Part shown: piece after piece, positions 9,767-18,782 of the stretch
Numbering within the stretch: position 1 is the stretch's first letter
Layout of the letters: every line of letters starts with the position of its first letter
Assembly: GCF_000526915.1 (NCBI RefSeq)
Contig: NZ_JAGZ01000019.1
Span: 1 to 54,013, forward strand
Direction of reading: 5' to 3'
DNA from: Mycobacterium genavense ATCC 51234
Lineage (GTDB): Bacteria; Actinomycetota; Actinomycetes; Mycobacteriales; Mycobacteriaceae
DNA: 54,013 nt
Notes under the pieces: generated by a model
Databases searched by the model: none
The model's input: only the letters and a program-made list of their open reading frames with translations
Told to the model about the DNA's origin: nothing
Made by a program: the position numbers and the translations under genes

Positions 9767-9901
9767 CCAATCCTCGCAGGAACAGCGGGAAGAGCGGCGA
9801 GCGCGCACTCAGCTGGCTTAGCTATTTTAGCAGTAATGATATAAGTAGCATCTCTGATTGCGTGTCGATCGGAAGGACGCGCGTGTCGATCGGAAGGACG
9901 G
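9767..9901. promoter_or_regulatory. Divergent promoter region, GntR regulator / CoA-transferase
   Basis: A 135-bp region with an AT-rich core at 9820-9850. GCTATTTTAGCAGTAATGA at 9821-9839 shares the CTATTTT start of the motif found at 13846-13829, which suggests control by the same regulator. No clear -10/-35 pair can be singled out. Confidence 0.35.
9860..9900 (+). repeat. 21-bp tandem duplication carrying the ribosome binding site of the CoA-transferase gene
   Basis: A 20-bp sequence ending GATCGGAAGGACG occurs at 9860-9879 and again at 9881-9900, giving a period of 21 bp. The second copy places GGAAGGACG directly in front of ATG 9902, and the first copy leaves an upstream duplicate Shine-Dalgarno. 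It is an exact duplication and so is probably recent. Confidence 0.9.
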
Positions 9902-12306
9902 ATGCAATTGAGCCAGGGGTCTGACGACCGTCCGACACCGCTGCACGGGTTGCGTGTCGTCGAGATCAGTGACCGGATAGCTGGCAGTTACTGCGGCAAG
10001 TTACTGGTCGACGCCGGCGCGCAGGTGCGCAAAATCGAGCCACCACAAGGAGATTGGCTGCGGCGCTACTCTGCGTCGGGTTCGCCGGTACCGGACGACC
10101 AGCCGTCGCCGTTCTATTGCTACCTCAACGCCGGCAAGCAGAGCATGACGTTCGCGCCGGGCTCGCAGCGATTGCGCGCGGAGCTGGCGGGCGCCGACGT
10201 GATCATCCTCACCGCCGGCCCGTCATCATCCTCACCGCCGGCCCGTCGCGAGCGGCCGCGCTGGGCATCGATCCGCGCCGGCTGCTGGCGGATGCGCCGC
10301 GGGCCGTGGTCGTCACGATCTCCGACTTTGGCTGGACCGGACCGTATGCCGACCGTGCCGCCAGTGAATTCACCCTGCAGGCCTGGGCCGGCTCGCCCGG
10401 TTTCCGCGGTGATCCCGCCGGGCCCCCGATCTCGATCGGCGGCGACCTGGGGGAGTACATGGGCGGCGTGTTCGCCGCGTTCGGCGCGCTGGCCGTGCGG
10501 CGCCGCGTCGAGCACGGCGGTCCCGGCGAACATCTCGACCTGTCGATGCTCGAGGCGATGACCCTGATGCAGAGCAGCGAGTGGCTGCATTCGCAGCTGC
10601 TGCGAGTGCCGCCGATCCGCCGCACCACCGAAGTGCCGTCGATCGAGCCGGCCAAGAACGGCTTCGTCGGGATCACGATGGTCACCGGCCAGCAATGGCT
10701 CGACTTCGTGGTGATGGTCGAATGCCCGCAGCTGGAAGAGATCGAGCAGCTGCGTTTTCAGATCGGACGCTGGGCCTACCGAGACCTGATCCGCGAGCAG
10801 ATCGGCCCATGGCTGGCGCAGCGGACCGTCGCGGAGATCGTCGAACTGGGCCAACTGTTCCGGCTGCCGATCGCGGCGCTGGGCAACGGCGCGACGATCC
10901 GCGAGGTGGAATACGCCACCGAGCGCGGGGTGTTCCGGCAAAACCCGGCCGGGTTTCATCAGCCCCGCCCGCCGTGGCTGATGTCGGCGTGCGCGCCGGC
11001 CCCGGTGGGCAGGACCGCCGCAGCGGGTGCCGACAATGACGAAACAACCTGGCGCACAACCGAATCAGAGGACACAGTGGCGACCGCTGATCGGCCGCTC
11101 GAAGGCGTTCGAATCGTGGACCTGACCGCGTTTTGGGTCGGGCCGGCGGCGACGCATCTGCTGGCGGCCTTCGGCGCCGAGGTGATCAAGGTCGAGTCGA
11201 TCCAGCGCCCCGACGGCATTCGCTACTCCGGTGGGATGCGCAAGGACGTCGACGACTGGTGGGAGTACGGCTGGGTGTTCCACGCGATGAACACCAACAA
11301 GCGTTCTGTCACATTGGATTTGGGTTCCGAGGAGGGGCGGCGGCTGTTCAAGAAGCTGGCCGATGTGGTGATCGAGAACTTCTCGCCGCGGGTGATGGAC
11401 CAGTTCGGGCTGACCGCCGAGGTGCTGCTCGATGTCAATCCCCGACTCGTCGTGGCCCGCATGCCCGCGTTCGGGCTGGACGGCCCGTGGCGCGACCGGG
11501 TCGGATTCGCCCCCACCATGGAGCAGCTGGCCGGGCTGGCCTGGGTGACCGGACTGCCAGACGGGCCGCCGGTGACACCGCGCGGCGCCTGCGACCCGCT
11601 CGCCGGGGTGCATGCCGCCTTCGCCGTGCTGGCCGCGCTGAACGTCACCGATCGCACCGGAACCGGCCAGCAACTCGAGCTGCCGATGCTCGAAACGGTG
11701 CTCAACGCCGCCGCGAAACAGGCCATCGAATTCGAGGTATTCGGAAAGACGCTGAGCCGCAACGGTAATCGCGGCTTCGGCGGGGTGATCCAGAACCTTT
11801 ACCGGTGCACCGGAGACGACGACTGGATCGCGGCGACCGTGCGCGACGACCGGCAGTGGTCCGCGCTCGTCGAGGTGATGGGACGACCGGCCTGGTGTGA
11901 CGAGGCCCTGGCCACGGCGGAGGGCCGGCGGGCGCGCGCCGACGACATCGACGGGCGGTTGCAGGACTGGTTCGCCGGGCAGCCGCTGGAATCGACGGTG
12001 GAGCGGCTGGCGGGTGCGGGTGTTCCCGCCGCGCCGGTGGTTTCGCCGTCGCTGGTGACCGAGAATCCGCAACTGCGTGCCCGGGGTTTCTTCGAGGAAA
12101 TGCGGCATTCGAGCATCGGGTCAGCCCTGTATCCGTGCCCGCCGTTCGCTTTGCTGTCCGGCCAGGATCGGTGGCTGATGCGCCCGCCGCCGCTGCTGGG
12201 CGAGCACAATGGAGAAGTACTGCGCGATCGGTGCGGGCTGACCGACGACGAACTGGCGAACCTCGCAGCCAGCGGGGTGATCGGAACCCGCCCGAAGGGC
12301 CTATAA
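9902..12306 (+). pseudogene. Two-domain type III (CaiB/BaiF) CoA-transferase, frameshifted by a 23-bp duplication
   Basis: Two consecutive family III CoA-transferase domains in one gene, about 793 aa when repaired. The first begins LHGLRVVEISDRIAGSYCGKLLVDAGAQVRKIEPPQGD. The second begins LEGVRIVDLTAFWVGPAATHLLAAFGAEVIKVES near 11098. Each has the conserved later block, EHLDLSMLEAMT in the first and QQLELPMLETVL in the second. The reading frame changes at 10202-10247 because a 23-bp segment is exactly duplicated; removing one copy gives ADVIILTAGPSRAAALGID in a single frame. Fused tandem CaiB proteins are found next to mycobacterial lipid and steroid degradation genes, where they move CoA between acids. 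It ends 11 bp before the ferredoxin. Confidence 0.85.
10202..10247 (+). repeat. Perfect 23-bp tandem duplication (frameshift-causing)
   Basis: Positions 10202-10224 and 10225-10247 are identical 23-mers that start ATCATCCTCACCGCC. Twenty-three is not a multiple of three, and the reading frame before the duplication (from 9902) and after it differ by exactly this amount. Confidence 0.95.
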
Positions 12307-12317
12307 GGAGGCAACTG

Positions 12318-12512
12318 ATGCGCGTGACCGTCGACGAGACCTTGTGTGAGGCCAACGGATTCTGTGAATCGCTCGCCCCGGACGTCCTCGAGCTGGGCGA
12401 CGAGGACGTGGTGCAGATCGCGGACGGACCGGTGGCGCCGGATCGGGAGATCGATGTGCGCGCCGCAGTGGAGCAGTGCCCGAAGGCCGCACTGCGACTG
12501 CAGGAGGACTGA
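12318..12512 (+). CDS. Small ferredoxin, probably [3Fe-4S]
   Basis: 64 aa beginning MRVTVDETLCEANGFC, preceded by a strong AAGGAGG ribosome site. Cluster ligands are Cys9 and Cys15 in a C-x5-C arrangement and a C-terminal Cys-Pro (EQCPKAAL), the three-cysteine pattern of mycobacterial P450-associated [3Fe-4S] ferredoxins. The C-terminal end is 15 bp from the convergent P450 gene, whose electron donor it probably was. It is intact, while that P450 is frameshifted. Confidence 0.85.
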   Translation: MRVTVDETLCEANGFCESLAPDVLELGDEDVVQIADGPVAPDREIDVRAAVEQCPKAALRLQED

Positions 12513-12527
12513 GTCGGGCAAACAGGC

Positions 12528-13765
12528 TCAGCGCCGCTGCGTCAGCGAGATCGCTATCTCGTCATAAATCGACATGTTGGTCGTCAGGTTCGGATAGGAC
12601 ACCTTGGCCGGCCCGATTTCGATGCGCTCGCACCGCAGCAGCAGCTCGTCGAGCACCGCCCGCATTTCGGCGCGCGCCAGCATCGCGCCCAGGCAGTGGT
12701 GTGGCCCGCCGCCGCCGAACGCGACGTGCGGGTTGGGTTGCCGCCCGATGTCGAAAGCGAATGGCGCCTCGAACACCTCCTCGTCGCGGTTGGCCGACCG
12801 CAGCATCGACACCACCCGGTCGCCCGCGGGGATGTGCTGGCCGTCCATCTCCACATCGACCTTCGCGGTGCGCGTCCAGTACGCCACCGGCGACGCCCAG
12901 CGCAGCACCTCCTCGACGGCGCTGGGCCGCACCGCTTCCTCCGTGCGATACCGTTCGATTTGCTCGGGGTTGGCGACGAACGCCTGCAGCCCCATGGCCA
13001 GTGCGTTTTTGGTGGTGTCACTGCCGGCAAAAGCTAACACGAAGAAGAAGAACTCGAGTTCGTGTTCGGGCAGGCTGAACTGCTCGCCGTCGTCACCGGT
13101 GATCACCGCGGACGCCAGCGTGCTCCAGATGTCGTCGGTGGGGGTGCCGCGCTTGGCCGCGGTGAGCTCCATCGCGTAGCCGAAGACCGAGCCGAACAGC
13201 TCGAGTTCCACCTGTCCGCTCGGCCCCGCCTCGGGTGCCATCGCCTTGAGGATGCGGTCGAAAATGTCGAAGATGCGCGGGCGGTCCTCTTCCGGGATAC
13301 CGATGATGTCGCCGATCACCGTCATCGGCAACGCGTCGGCGACATCGCGATCCAGTCCCCGCCGCCCCTGGCGAGCAGGTCGTCGATCATCCGCGCCGCC
13401 CGTGCCCGAATACCGTCCTGCAACTTGGCGATCGCTCGCGGATTGAACGCATTGGAGATCAGCTTGCGGCGCTTGTTCAACTCCGGCGGATCCAACGTAA
13501 TGATCGTCGGGTACGACGAAAACATCGCGACCGGCTGAATGAGCGGGCCGTCCCCTGCGGTGAACGAGTCGGTGTCGCGGTGCAGGCGGACCGTATGCCG
13601 GTGCTTGGTCGCGATCCAGAAATCGCGGCGCACGGTCTGCGCCACGCCGGGCGTCAGGCCGTGTCGGAAAAGCGGCCGGTGGTGCCGCAGCTCGGCGAAC
13701 AACTCGTCGGGAAAACCGTTACGCCACAACGCGAAATCGGATAGGTCCACTGCAGCAGCAGTCAT
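12528..13765 (-). pseudogene. Cytochrome P450, frameshifted
   Basis: Repaired length is about 413 aa from ATG 13765 (MTAAAVDLSDFALW). Canonical motifs are present: the I-helix AFAGSDTTKNALA, the ExxR helix EEVLR, and the heme loop FGGGGPHHCLGAMLAR with the thiolate Cys. The frame breaks near 13349, where GGDWIA should continue to DVADALPMTVIGDIIG; one G appears to be missing. The architecture resembles CYP125/CYP142/CYP124-type lipid and sterol hydroxylases, but the subfamily is not certain. Divergent from the Rieske oxygenase and convergent with a ferredoxin. Confidence 0.85.
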
Positions 13766-13828
13766 GTGCAACCCCGCTCGCTTTCCCGCTCCGCGGCCAC
13801 CGGCCGGTGCCGCGTTGACGTTCAATGC

Positions 13829-13846
13829 TTAAAATAGTAAAAATAG
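13829..13846. promoter_or_regulatory. AT-rich candidate operator between P450 and Rieske genes
   Basis: TTAAAATAGTAAAAATAG, the only AT-rich patch in the divergent P450/Rieske spacer. Its complement matches the sequence at 7338-7321 in about 15 of 17 positions when one T is gapped. It probably holds the binding site of a cluster regulator and promoter elements. Inference only. Confidence 0.45.
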
Positions 13847-13908
13847 ACTCTAGTCGTCGAAGCGCGGTAAGGTAAGAGCGGCCCGGCCGCGTGGGAAACG
13901 GAGTGCTC

Positions 13909-15018
13909 GTGACGAATACGATTCCAGAGCCAGACCCGTCGGAACGCGAGTTCCGACACTCCGGCATCGCGCTGTCCACCTATCGGTTCCCGACCGGGTG
14001 GTTCATCGTCGCCTTTGCCAGCGACGTCAAGCCCGGGGACGTCAAGCGCCTGCACTACTTCGGCGAGGAGTTGGTGCTGTTCCGCACCGCATCCGGCAAG
14101 GTCAATGTGCTGGACGCCTACTGCCAGCACCTCGGCGCCAACATGGGCGTCGGCGGCACCGTCGAGGACGAGAACATCGTCTGCCCCTGGCACGGTTGGC
14201 AGTGGCGCGGCGACGGCACCAACGCGCTGATACCGTACAGCAAGATCGGCTGTAAGAACAACGTTCGCATCCGCACCTATCCGTGCATGGAGTGGTACGG
14301 GTTCATCCTGGTCTGGCACGAACGACACGGGCGGGCGCCGTATTGGCAGCCGCCGGCGCTGCCCGAACTGGAAACCGGCGAGTACTACCCGCTGCACCCG
14401 CACAGCCGGATGCTGAACCGGGTCAAGGTGCACGCGCAGATGATCATCGAGAACGCCGCCGACCCGTATCACGTACAGTACGTGCACAAGGCCGCCAACC
14501 CGGCCATTACCGCTTCCTTCGAACTGGCGGGCTATCACTTGCACGCCACCGTCAACGCGCACTTCGGTGGTGGCCGGGCCAGAACCTGGCTGACCCCCAA
14601 TGGGCCGGTCGATGCCAAGATCATCTACGACAACTACTCGTTGGGGCTGGGGCTGGTCCGGTTCCCGAGTGACCTGGTGGCCACCATCGAGGTCACCGGG
14701 CAGACGCCGGTCGACGAGGACTACACCGACTACTTCTACACGCAGGCCTCCGTTCGGGAGCCCGGCGACACCGGCGACGTGCCGACCGGTCGTGCCGCGA
14801 AATTCCTGGCGCTGCAACAAGAAGTCATCAAGCAGGACTTCTTCACCTGGGAGAACATGAAGTATCTGGAGAAGCCGAACCTCGCGCCCGAGGAAGCGCG
14901 CGACTACGCCGCGCTGCGGCGCTGGGCGCACCGCTTCTATCCAGGCGCCGAGCCGTCGCCCGACGACTTCGGGTACACCGCCAGCGGCGATCCCGACCCG
15001 GCGGCCGCGAAAGCCTAA
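13909..15018 (+). CDS. Rieske non-heme iron oxygenase, KshA-like oxygenase component
   Basis: Intact, 369 aa from GTG 13909 (VTNTIPEPDP), chosen because GGAAACGGAG lies at proper spacing; a GTG at 13891 is an alternative. The Rieske [2Fe-2S] motif is Cys72-x-His74 (YCQHLGANMG) and Cys92-x2-His95 (CPWHGWQW). The mononuclear iron site shows Asn182, Asp185, His188 and His193 (ENAADPYHVQYVH). The order and the WRGDGT segment resemble KshA, the 3-ketosteroid 9-alpha-hydroxylase oxygenase of cholesterol degradation. A reductase partner is not in this window. Sterol-like substrate is inferred from family and context. Confidence 0.85.
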   Translation: MTNTIPEPDPSEREFRHSGIALSTYRFPTGWFIVAFASDVKPGDVKRLHYFGEELVLFRTASGKVNVLDAYCQHLGANMGVGGTVEDENIVCPWHGWQWRGDGTNALIPYSKIGCKNNVRIRTYPCMEWYGFILVWHERHGRAPYWQPPALPELETGEYYPLHPHSRMLNRVKVHAQMIIENAADPYHVQYVHKAANPAITASFELAGYHLHATVNAHFGGGRARTWLTPNGPVDAKIIYDNYSLGLGLVRFPSDLVATIEVTGQTPVDEDYTDYFYTQASVREPGDTGDVPTGRAAKFLALQQEVIKQDFFTWENMKYLEKPNLAPEEARDYAALRRWAHRFYPGAEPSPDDFGYTASGDPDPAAAKA

Positions 15019-15021
15019 GGG

Positions 15022-16399
15022 ATGCACTCGGTTCGGAGCAGGCCGCCCGGGCCCTCCGATTTCGGAGTGGATCGATTCACGGTTCCGGCCGTGCTGGATC
15101 GGCGGGCCGAGCAACACCCCGATCGGGTGATGCCGAGATAGCCTTCGCCCTTGCCCAATCCGGAACGAAAATTCTCCTGGTCGATGACCTCTTCGCGCCG
15201 GAGGTGGCAGGCCTGCAAGAGCGGCTTGCCGAGCTCCGAACCGTGGTCTATATGGGCGAAAACGTCACGCCCCCAGGCATGTTCGGCTACGAGCAGTTAA
15301 TCGCTGATCACCTCCCGTGCGAGGACCGTCGGGCCAGTGGTGATGCATTGTTTGGGCTGTTCTACACGGGCGGGACGACCGGGACACCCAAGGCGGTCAT
15401 GCTCACCCACAACAACCTGCTCACGTCGGCGCTGGGGGCGTTGGCCTCCGAACGGTTGATCAGCCGCGGGGGCCGCATCTTGCATGCGGCACCGATGTTT
15501 CATCTCGCCGACCTCGGTCACTGGGTGCTCGGAAACCTCGTCGGGTCGACGCACGTCACAATCCCGTCATTTACAGCCGAGGCAGCAGTCGAAGCCATTG
15601 ATGAACATGCGATCACCGATGTCCTGTTGGTACCGACGATGCTCCAGATGTTGGTCGACCACGTCGACGACGGTGTTCGGGTTCGCACGGTGCGTCACGT
15701 CCTTTACGGCGCCTCGCCCATGCCCGAGGACCTGCTGCGACGCGCGATGACATTGTTTGGGGCGGCCGACTTCACTCAGGTTTACGGTATGACCGAGCTA
15801 GCGTGTTTCGCGTCGTTGCTTTCGTCGGCTGCGCACCATCATCCGTTTCGGCGGCGTGGCGTCACAAAGCCAGCATTACACAACGAGATCCGGGTTGTCG
15901 ATGACTCCGATCGTCAAGTTGCGTGCGGAACGGTCGGCGAGGTCGTGGTTCGTGGCGACAATGTGACGGCCGGCTACTGGGAGAATCCCGACGCAACCGA
16001 TGCGGCTATCCGGGATGGTTGGCTGCACACTGGTGATGCCGGTTACCTCGACGCCGACGGCTACTTGTATGTGGTGGATCGGCTCAAGGACATGATCATC
16101 ACCGGTGGCGAAACGTATATACGACAGAAGTCGAGAACGCGCTCACCGAACATCCGGCGGTGGCTTTGTGTGCAGTTTTCGGCCTTCCGCACCCGCAGTG
16201 GGGAGAGTCGGTTGAAGCGGCGGTGGTGCTGGCGCCAGGTACACACGCGTCGGAAAGTGAACTGCGCGAGCACTGCCGGGGACTGATCGCCGGCTATAAG
16301 GTTCCGCGGCGCATCGCGTTTGTCGATCAGATGCCGTTGTCGGGAACGGGCAAGGTGCTCAAACGCGAGCTCATCAAAGCTTTCGCCGCGTCGCAGTGA
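15022..16399 (+). pseudogene. Acyl-CoA synthetase (FadD), internal deletion and frameshift
   Basis: The first 36 residues (MHSVRSRPPG to AEQHPDRV) are an ordinary FadD start. They are joined near 15130 to a segment starting AEIAFALAQSGTKILLVDD that belongs about 80 residues further on, so roughly 250 bp have been deleted with loss of frame. Later motifs are conserved: FYTGGTTGTPKAVMLTH, YGMTEL, WLHTGDAGYLDADGYLYV and the C-terminal catalytic-lysine region GTGKVLKREL. A second lesion near 16115 drops one A from a run (GGE then NVYTTEVENALTEHP). It follows the Rieske gene by 3 bp and was probably co-transcribed with it. Confidence 0.85.
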
Positions 16400-16428
16400 A
16401 CCAAGAAATTGGTATGGGAGGTCAATCG

Positions 16429-17097
16429 ATGACAAATCAGACAACATCCAGTGCCGAATCCGCTGGGGGCGTCGTACCCGACTACTTGAATGAACTGGCC
16501 GAACAGCGGGCTAGGGAGCCCGGCGAGGATCTGATCTCGCACATGATCGGCGTCAGCGCCGCCGACGGTAGACAGTTGCGCGGCGAAGAACTCGTGGCCC
16601 AGATCGCGCTTCTGCTGGTGGCCGGCAACGAGACCACGCTCAATCTGGTCGGCAACGGCATCACGCTGCTCCTAGATCATCCCGATGCCAAGCGCGACCT
16701 GGTCGCCGACCCGGCGCTACTGGGCGGTGCGGTCGAAGAGATGCTGCGCCTGGACCCGCCGTTACACCTGACTATGCGTCGCACGACCAAGCAGGTGACG
16801 CTGGGCAGTCACGAGATCAAGCCGGGAACAATGATGCGGCTCTGCATCACGGCCGCCAACCGAGACACGAGGGCCTTCAGTGAGAGCACGACGTTCAACA
16901 TTCGACGCTCCGACAACAAGCACCTGGCCTTCCTGCACGGCATCCACTTTTGCGTTGGCGCCGCCCTGGCGAGACTGGAGGCCAAGATCATCTTCGAGCG
17001 GCTGTTGGCACGATTCCCCGACATTGGCCCCGGCAGCACCGCGCCCGTGCGCCGGACCTTGAACGTGGTCTTACGAGGTGGCAGACGCGCCCGGTGA
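16429..17097 (+). pseudogene. Cytochrome P450, N-terminal half deleted
   Basis: A single open frame of 222 aa from ATG 16429 (MTNQTTSSAESAGG), whereas P450s are about 400 aa. It retains the I-helix VAGNETTLN, ExxR (EEMLR), and a heme loop FLHGIHFCVGAALAR with the Cys ligand. Helices A to about F, including substrate recognition loops, are absent. The junction after about residue 12 is in frame, so the remnant could still be translated, but it cannot be a working P450. It ends just before the ferredoxin start. Confidence 0.8.
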
Positions 17098-17101
17098 AGC
17101 T

Positions 17102-17323
17102 GTGAGCGCACCGGTTCACGTCGAAATCCGCCCCGAGACGTGCATGGCCAGCGGACATTGCATTCGCAGCGCGCCGCGCGTGTTCGGCAGCGACCACGAT
17201 GGCTGGGTGACGCTTCTTGACGCGGATCCGACGGGCCAGACAGAGCAGGTGCTCAAGGCCGCCCGCATGTGTCCGGTAGCAGCCATAGACGTGTTCGACG
17301 GCGACGGCTGCCAGCTGTCGTGA
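17102..17323 (+). CDS. Small ferredoxin, probably [3Fe-4S], P450-associated
   Basis: About 73 aa from GTG 17102 (VSAPVHVEIRPETC); a GTG at 17078 that overlaps the P450 end is a possible alternative. Ligands are a C-x5-C motif (CMASGHC) and a C-terminal Cys-Pro (MCPVAAI). It directly follows the truncated P450, its likely former partner. The frame is intact. Confidence 0.8.
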   Translation: MSAPVHVEIRPETCMASGHCIRSAPRVFGSDHDGWVTLLDADPTGQTEQVLKAARMCPVAAIDVFDGDGCQLS

Positions 17324-17332
17324 GCTGGCGTC

Positions 17333-17896
17333 CTAGTCGTGCTGAAGCTTCAAGAAAACCGCCTTAAACGCGGCGAATGTCTGATCCAAATCAATTTCTT
17401 CTGGCGCGACTCGCCACTGCTGATGGATACCGATTGCCGCACCGGTGAGCACCGTGACAACGTCGTCGCGGTTGACGCCGGCCGGCAACGGCATCTGTTC
17501 GGTCCAATTCTTCAGCCATTTGCGCATCGTGCGATGCAGCTCAGCATAGAAGCCGTGCACGGGGGAGTCCGGTTCTAAGGCCTCGGCGGTCAATGTGATC
17601 AACAGCCTGGTCGTCGGCCGACGGATAAATTCCCGAAGTTCGTCGAGGTTTTCTGCGGGATTGTCACCGGGCGGCGGGGCGTGAATCAGGCTTTCCGTGA
17701 TCTCTTCGACGACCGCTTCGAGGAGGCCGTCTTTATTCCCGAAATGCCACGGAATCGATCCGCGGCTGATACCCGAGCGCTGGGCGATGTCGACGAATGT
17801 TGTTCTGCGAAAGCCTTGTTCGGCGAACAGCTCAGCGGCCGCCGAGATTAGCAACTGCCTGCTTTCGCTGCTCGTCTGCTCTCGCCTGGTCGGCAT
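17333..17896 (-). CDS. TetR-family transcriptional regulator
   Basis: Intact 187 aa. The N-terminal helix-turn-helix is clear (LLISAAAELFAEQGFRRTT, then IAQRSGISRGSIPWHFGNKDGL), followed by a helical ligand domain with LITLTAEALEPDSPVH. It is convergent with the ferredoxin gene and faces an upstream region with two dyads at 17964-17994, probably its operators. Ligand and targets are unknown, though the P450/FadD/Rieske genes to the left and the deleted monooxygenase to the right are the natural candidates. Confidence 0.85.
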   Translation of the reverse strand: MPTRREQTSSESRQLLISAAAELFAEQGFRRTTFVDIAQRSGISRGSIPWHFGNKDGLLEAVVEEITESLIHAPPPGDNPAENLDELREFIRRPTTRLLITLTAEALEPDSPVHGFYAELHRTMRKWLKNWTEQMPLPAGVNRDDVVTVLTGAAIGIHQQWRVAPEEIDLDQTFAAFKAVFLKLQHD

Positions 17897-18271
17897 TGCT
17901 GCTGTGCCTCCTCTGCCAGATTTACTTCAACCATCTTGCCACACAACTCTCCACATGCCTGTTAGCATATGGTATGCTGGACAACACATAGTGTGGTGAA
18001 TCGTGGAGGTGGTCACAAATGCGGTATTCCGGTCTGTTAGAAGTGCGCGACCGACCCGACTAAACCCGGCTGAGATCCCGTAACAGCCCCGCGGCCGGCT
18101 ATCTCACCCGTGCTGAAAATTGGCCAGCAGGAATGGCCGCATTCATTAACTCCGTGTCCGCAGGCGGCACTCAGTGACGGAAATAATTCTCATCCATCTG
18201 GTTTAAATTGCCGCCGTTTAGCTTTCGGTCAGTTGACTGTTTGAATTAATCAAAATCCCTGACGGGGGATT
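17897..18271. other. Intergenic region left of the monooxygenase remnant
   Basis: 375 bp, more AT-rich than flanking DNA. It contains two dyads (listed separately) and a good ribosome site, GGAGGTGG, followed 7 bp later by ATG 18019. That ATG opens only a 14-codon frame (MRYSGLLEVRDRPD then TAA), probably the stub of a gene whose body was lost. No other coding signal is seen. Confidence 0.5.
17964..17994. promoter_or_regulatory. Two inverted repeats, probable TetR operators
   Basis: AGCATA-TGG-TATGCT at 17964-17978 is a perfect dyad with a 3-bp spacer, and ACAC-ATA-GTGT at 17984-17994 is a second. They lie 68-98 bp upstream of the TetR start at 17896 and just ahead of the ribosome site near 18010, a common layout for an autoregulated TetR gene and its divergent target. 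Confidence 0.55.
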
Positions 18272-18778
18272 GTGCGGGGCACAGTCTGCTCAAAATTCGC
18301 GTCACACAACAAACAAAACCCCTACTGCCTCGAAGAGTTGGAGAATCCCGAGTTTCGTTGGCAGAACACGCTTTACACGGCGGGGCTTGATTCGGACGGC
18401 TTCGACCCCGACGCTCCGCTGCCCGCCGAGCTCTGGGCGCAGCGGTCGGCGCCGTCGAGCCGGGCCGAGCAGCTCTTTGCGGCCTCGCGTGCCCGACCCG
18501 AGGCGTCGTTACGGGAGATCACGCGGGAAGTGACGGGCGGGCTGGCGGGGCAGACGCACTTCATCGGCACGCCCGAGCAGCTGGCCGACCACGTAATCGA
18601 TTGGCAGGACGCGGGCGCGGTCGACGGGTTCACGATCATGGGATCGACACTGCCGCATGAGCTCACGACGTTCGTCGATCATGTCGTGCCCATCCTGCAG
18701 CGCCGTGGCCGATTCCGCACCGAGTACACCGGGCCCACTTTGCGCGATCATCTCGGACTCGAGCGGCCGGCCAATTAG
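18272..18778 (+). pseudogene. C-terminal remnant of an FMN-dependent monooxygenase (NtaA/SnaA/DszA type LLM)
   Basis: From about 18310 the translation (YCLEELENPEFRWQNTLYTA through GLERPAN) matches only the last third of the NtaA/SnaA family, which is about 430-460 aa. Conserved pieces are TLYTAGLDSDGFDPDAPLP, FIGTPEQLADHVIDW and DGFTIMGSTLPHEL. The TIM-barrel N terminus, with the flavin site, is missing, and the sequence left of 18310 is AT-rich non-coding DNA. A deletion fusing the TetR target promoter region to this remnant is likely. Confidence 0.75.
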
Positions 18779-18782
18779 CGTC

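Noticed and set aside
11065..12108. A 347-codon antisense frame over the CoA-transferase
   Set aside because: No family features; the sense strand has full CaiB domain motifs.
12505..12545. Terminator hairpin between the ferredoxin and the P450
   Set aside because: Only a 5-bp CTGAG/CTCAG stem is seen, too weak to call.
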